Shown: positions 63,842 through 64,000 of the stretch, one piece after another
Layout of the letters: the number at the start of each line of letters is the position of its first letter
Position numbering within the stretch: the stretch's first letter is position 1
Assembly: GCA_027067055.1 (NCBI GenBank)
Contig: JAMOMK010000086.1
Coordinates: 34,745-98,744 of the forward strand
Direction: 5' to 3'
Length of the DNA stretch: 64,000 bases
Origin: Lysobacterales bacterium
Lineage (GTDB): Bacteria > Pseudomonadota > Gammaproteobacteria > Xanthomonadales > Marinicellaceae
Made by a program: the position numbers and the translations under genes
Notes under the pieces: generated by a model
Seen by the model: only the letters and a program-made list of their open reading frames with translations
The model's database searches: none
What the model was told of the DNA's origin: nothing

Positions 63842-64000
63842 TTTTAACATTTCCATTAGTAATATTTCAACTATCTATTATCTCTTATGTGTATTGATTA
63901 ACTCAATTAATTGCATGAATTTATAAAATATAACGAGATAAATCCTCATCTTGTGCCAATTCTGACAAGTTTTTATCCACATGAGCGGCATCAATAATGT
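63842..64000. other. Upstream region of lipoprotein B to window end
   Basis: No gene is visible. ATCTCTTATG and ACTCAATTAATT blocks match the region upstream of lipoprotein A (62640-62680), marking the far edge of the duplicated unit near 63920. Confidence 0.5.

Overview
The window is chromosomal DNA of a low-GC, Gram-negative gammaproteobacterium, with densely packed operons and conserved gammaproteobacterial gene orders (argS-ftsN-like, gatCAB, mreBCD-mrdA-rodA-mltB-rlpA, polA). PdxJ is of the Xanthomonadales/Bacteroidetes sequence type rather than the E. coli type. A reg_prop/AraC hybrid sensor and multi-domain secreted proteins with Trp/Gly-rich C-terminal repeats also fit a lineage near the Xanthomonadales, such as a Marinicella-like bacterium. 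That placement is inference; no rRNA is present to test it.

Layout. 1-4.6 kb: 3' end of engB (cut by the window edge), an unrecognised ORF, a decayed class C beta-lactamase-like pseudogene, and a solitary soxB. 4.6-7.2 kb: an amino acid permease and pdxJ on the minus strand, then a small secreted protein. 7.3-13.2 kb: an AT-rich island with a one-protein hybrid two-component regulator followed by three paralogous small secreted proteins that share a Trp/Gly motif and a Cys pair. I do not recognise this family, and it is the best candidate here for an undescribed system. 13.2-20.3 kb: a yjbQ relic, a diguanylate cyclase, a GhrA-like dehydrogenase, rppH, a PfkB-type kinase and gatBAC. 20.4-29.3 kb: the rod-shape and peptidoglycan elongation operon, ending in an asparagine-synthetase-like protein without the glutaminase cysteine. 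29.3-37.0 kb: an unknown secreted protein, a large secreted serine protease, an FtsN-like SPOR protein and argS. 37.2-42.7 kb: small conserved proteins (DUF4440-like, DUF6172, YehS), a di-iron metallo-beta-lactamase-fold protein and polA.

42.8-51.0 kb holds a complete clade I nitrous oxide reductase cluster, transcribed nosR-nosZ-nosD-nosF-nosY-nosL. Upstream of nosR is a perfect FNR/DNR-type box spaced correctly from a TATAAT -10 element. Two 159-bp copies of a MITE-like element in opposite orientation flank nosRZ; one splits nosZ from nosD and the other sits just upstream of tsaD. 51.0-61.3 kb: tsaD, a cell-surface protein sharing a domain with the protease and ending in a sorting-tail-like segment, a methyltransferase, a giant three-module glycosyltransferase and plsB. 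61.3-64 kb: two tandemly duplicated lipoprotein genes. The duplication carried along the 5' end of plsB, now a relic with stop codons.

Functionally the window combines respiration (N2O reduction, possibly thiosulfate oxidation), cell-wall elongation and division, translation quality control (gatCAB, argS, tsaD), and a secretome of unknown but repeated protein families. No rRNA, tRNA, CRISPR array or prophage was seen.
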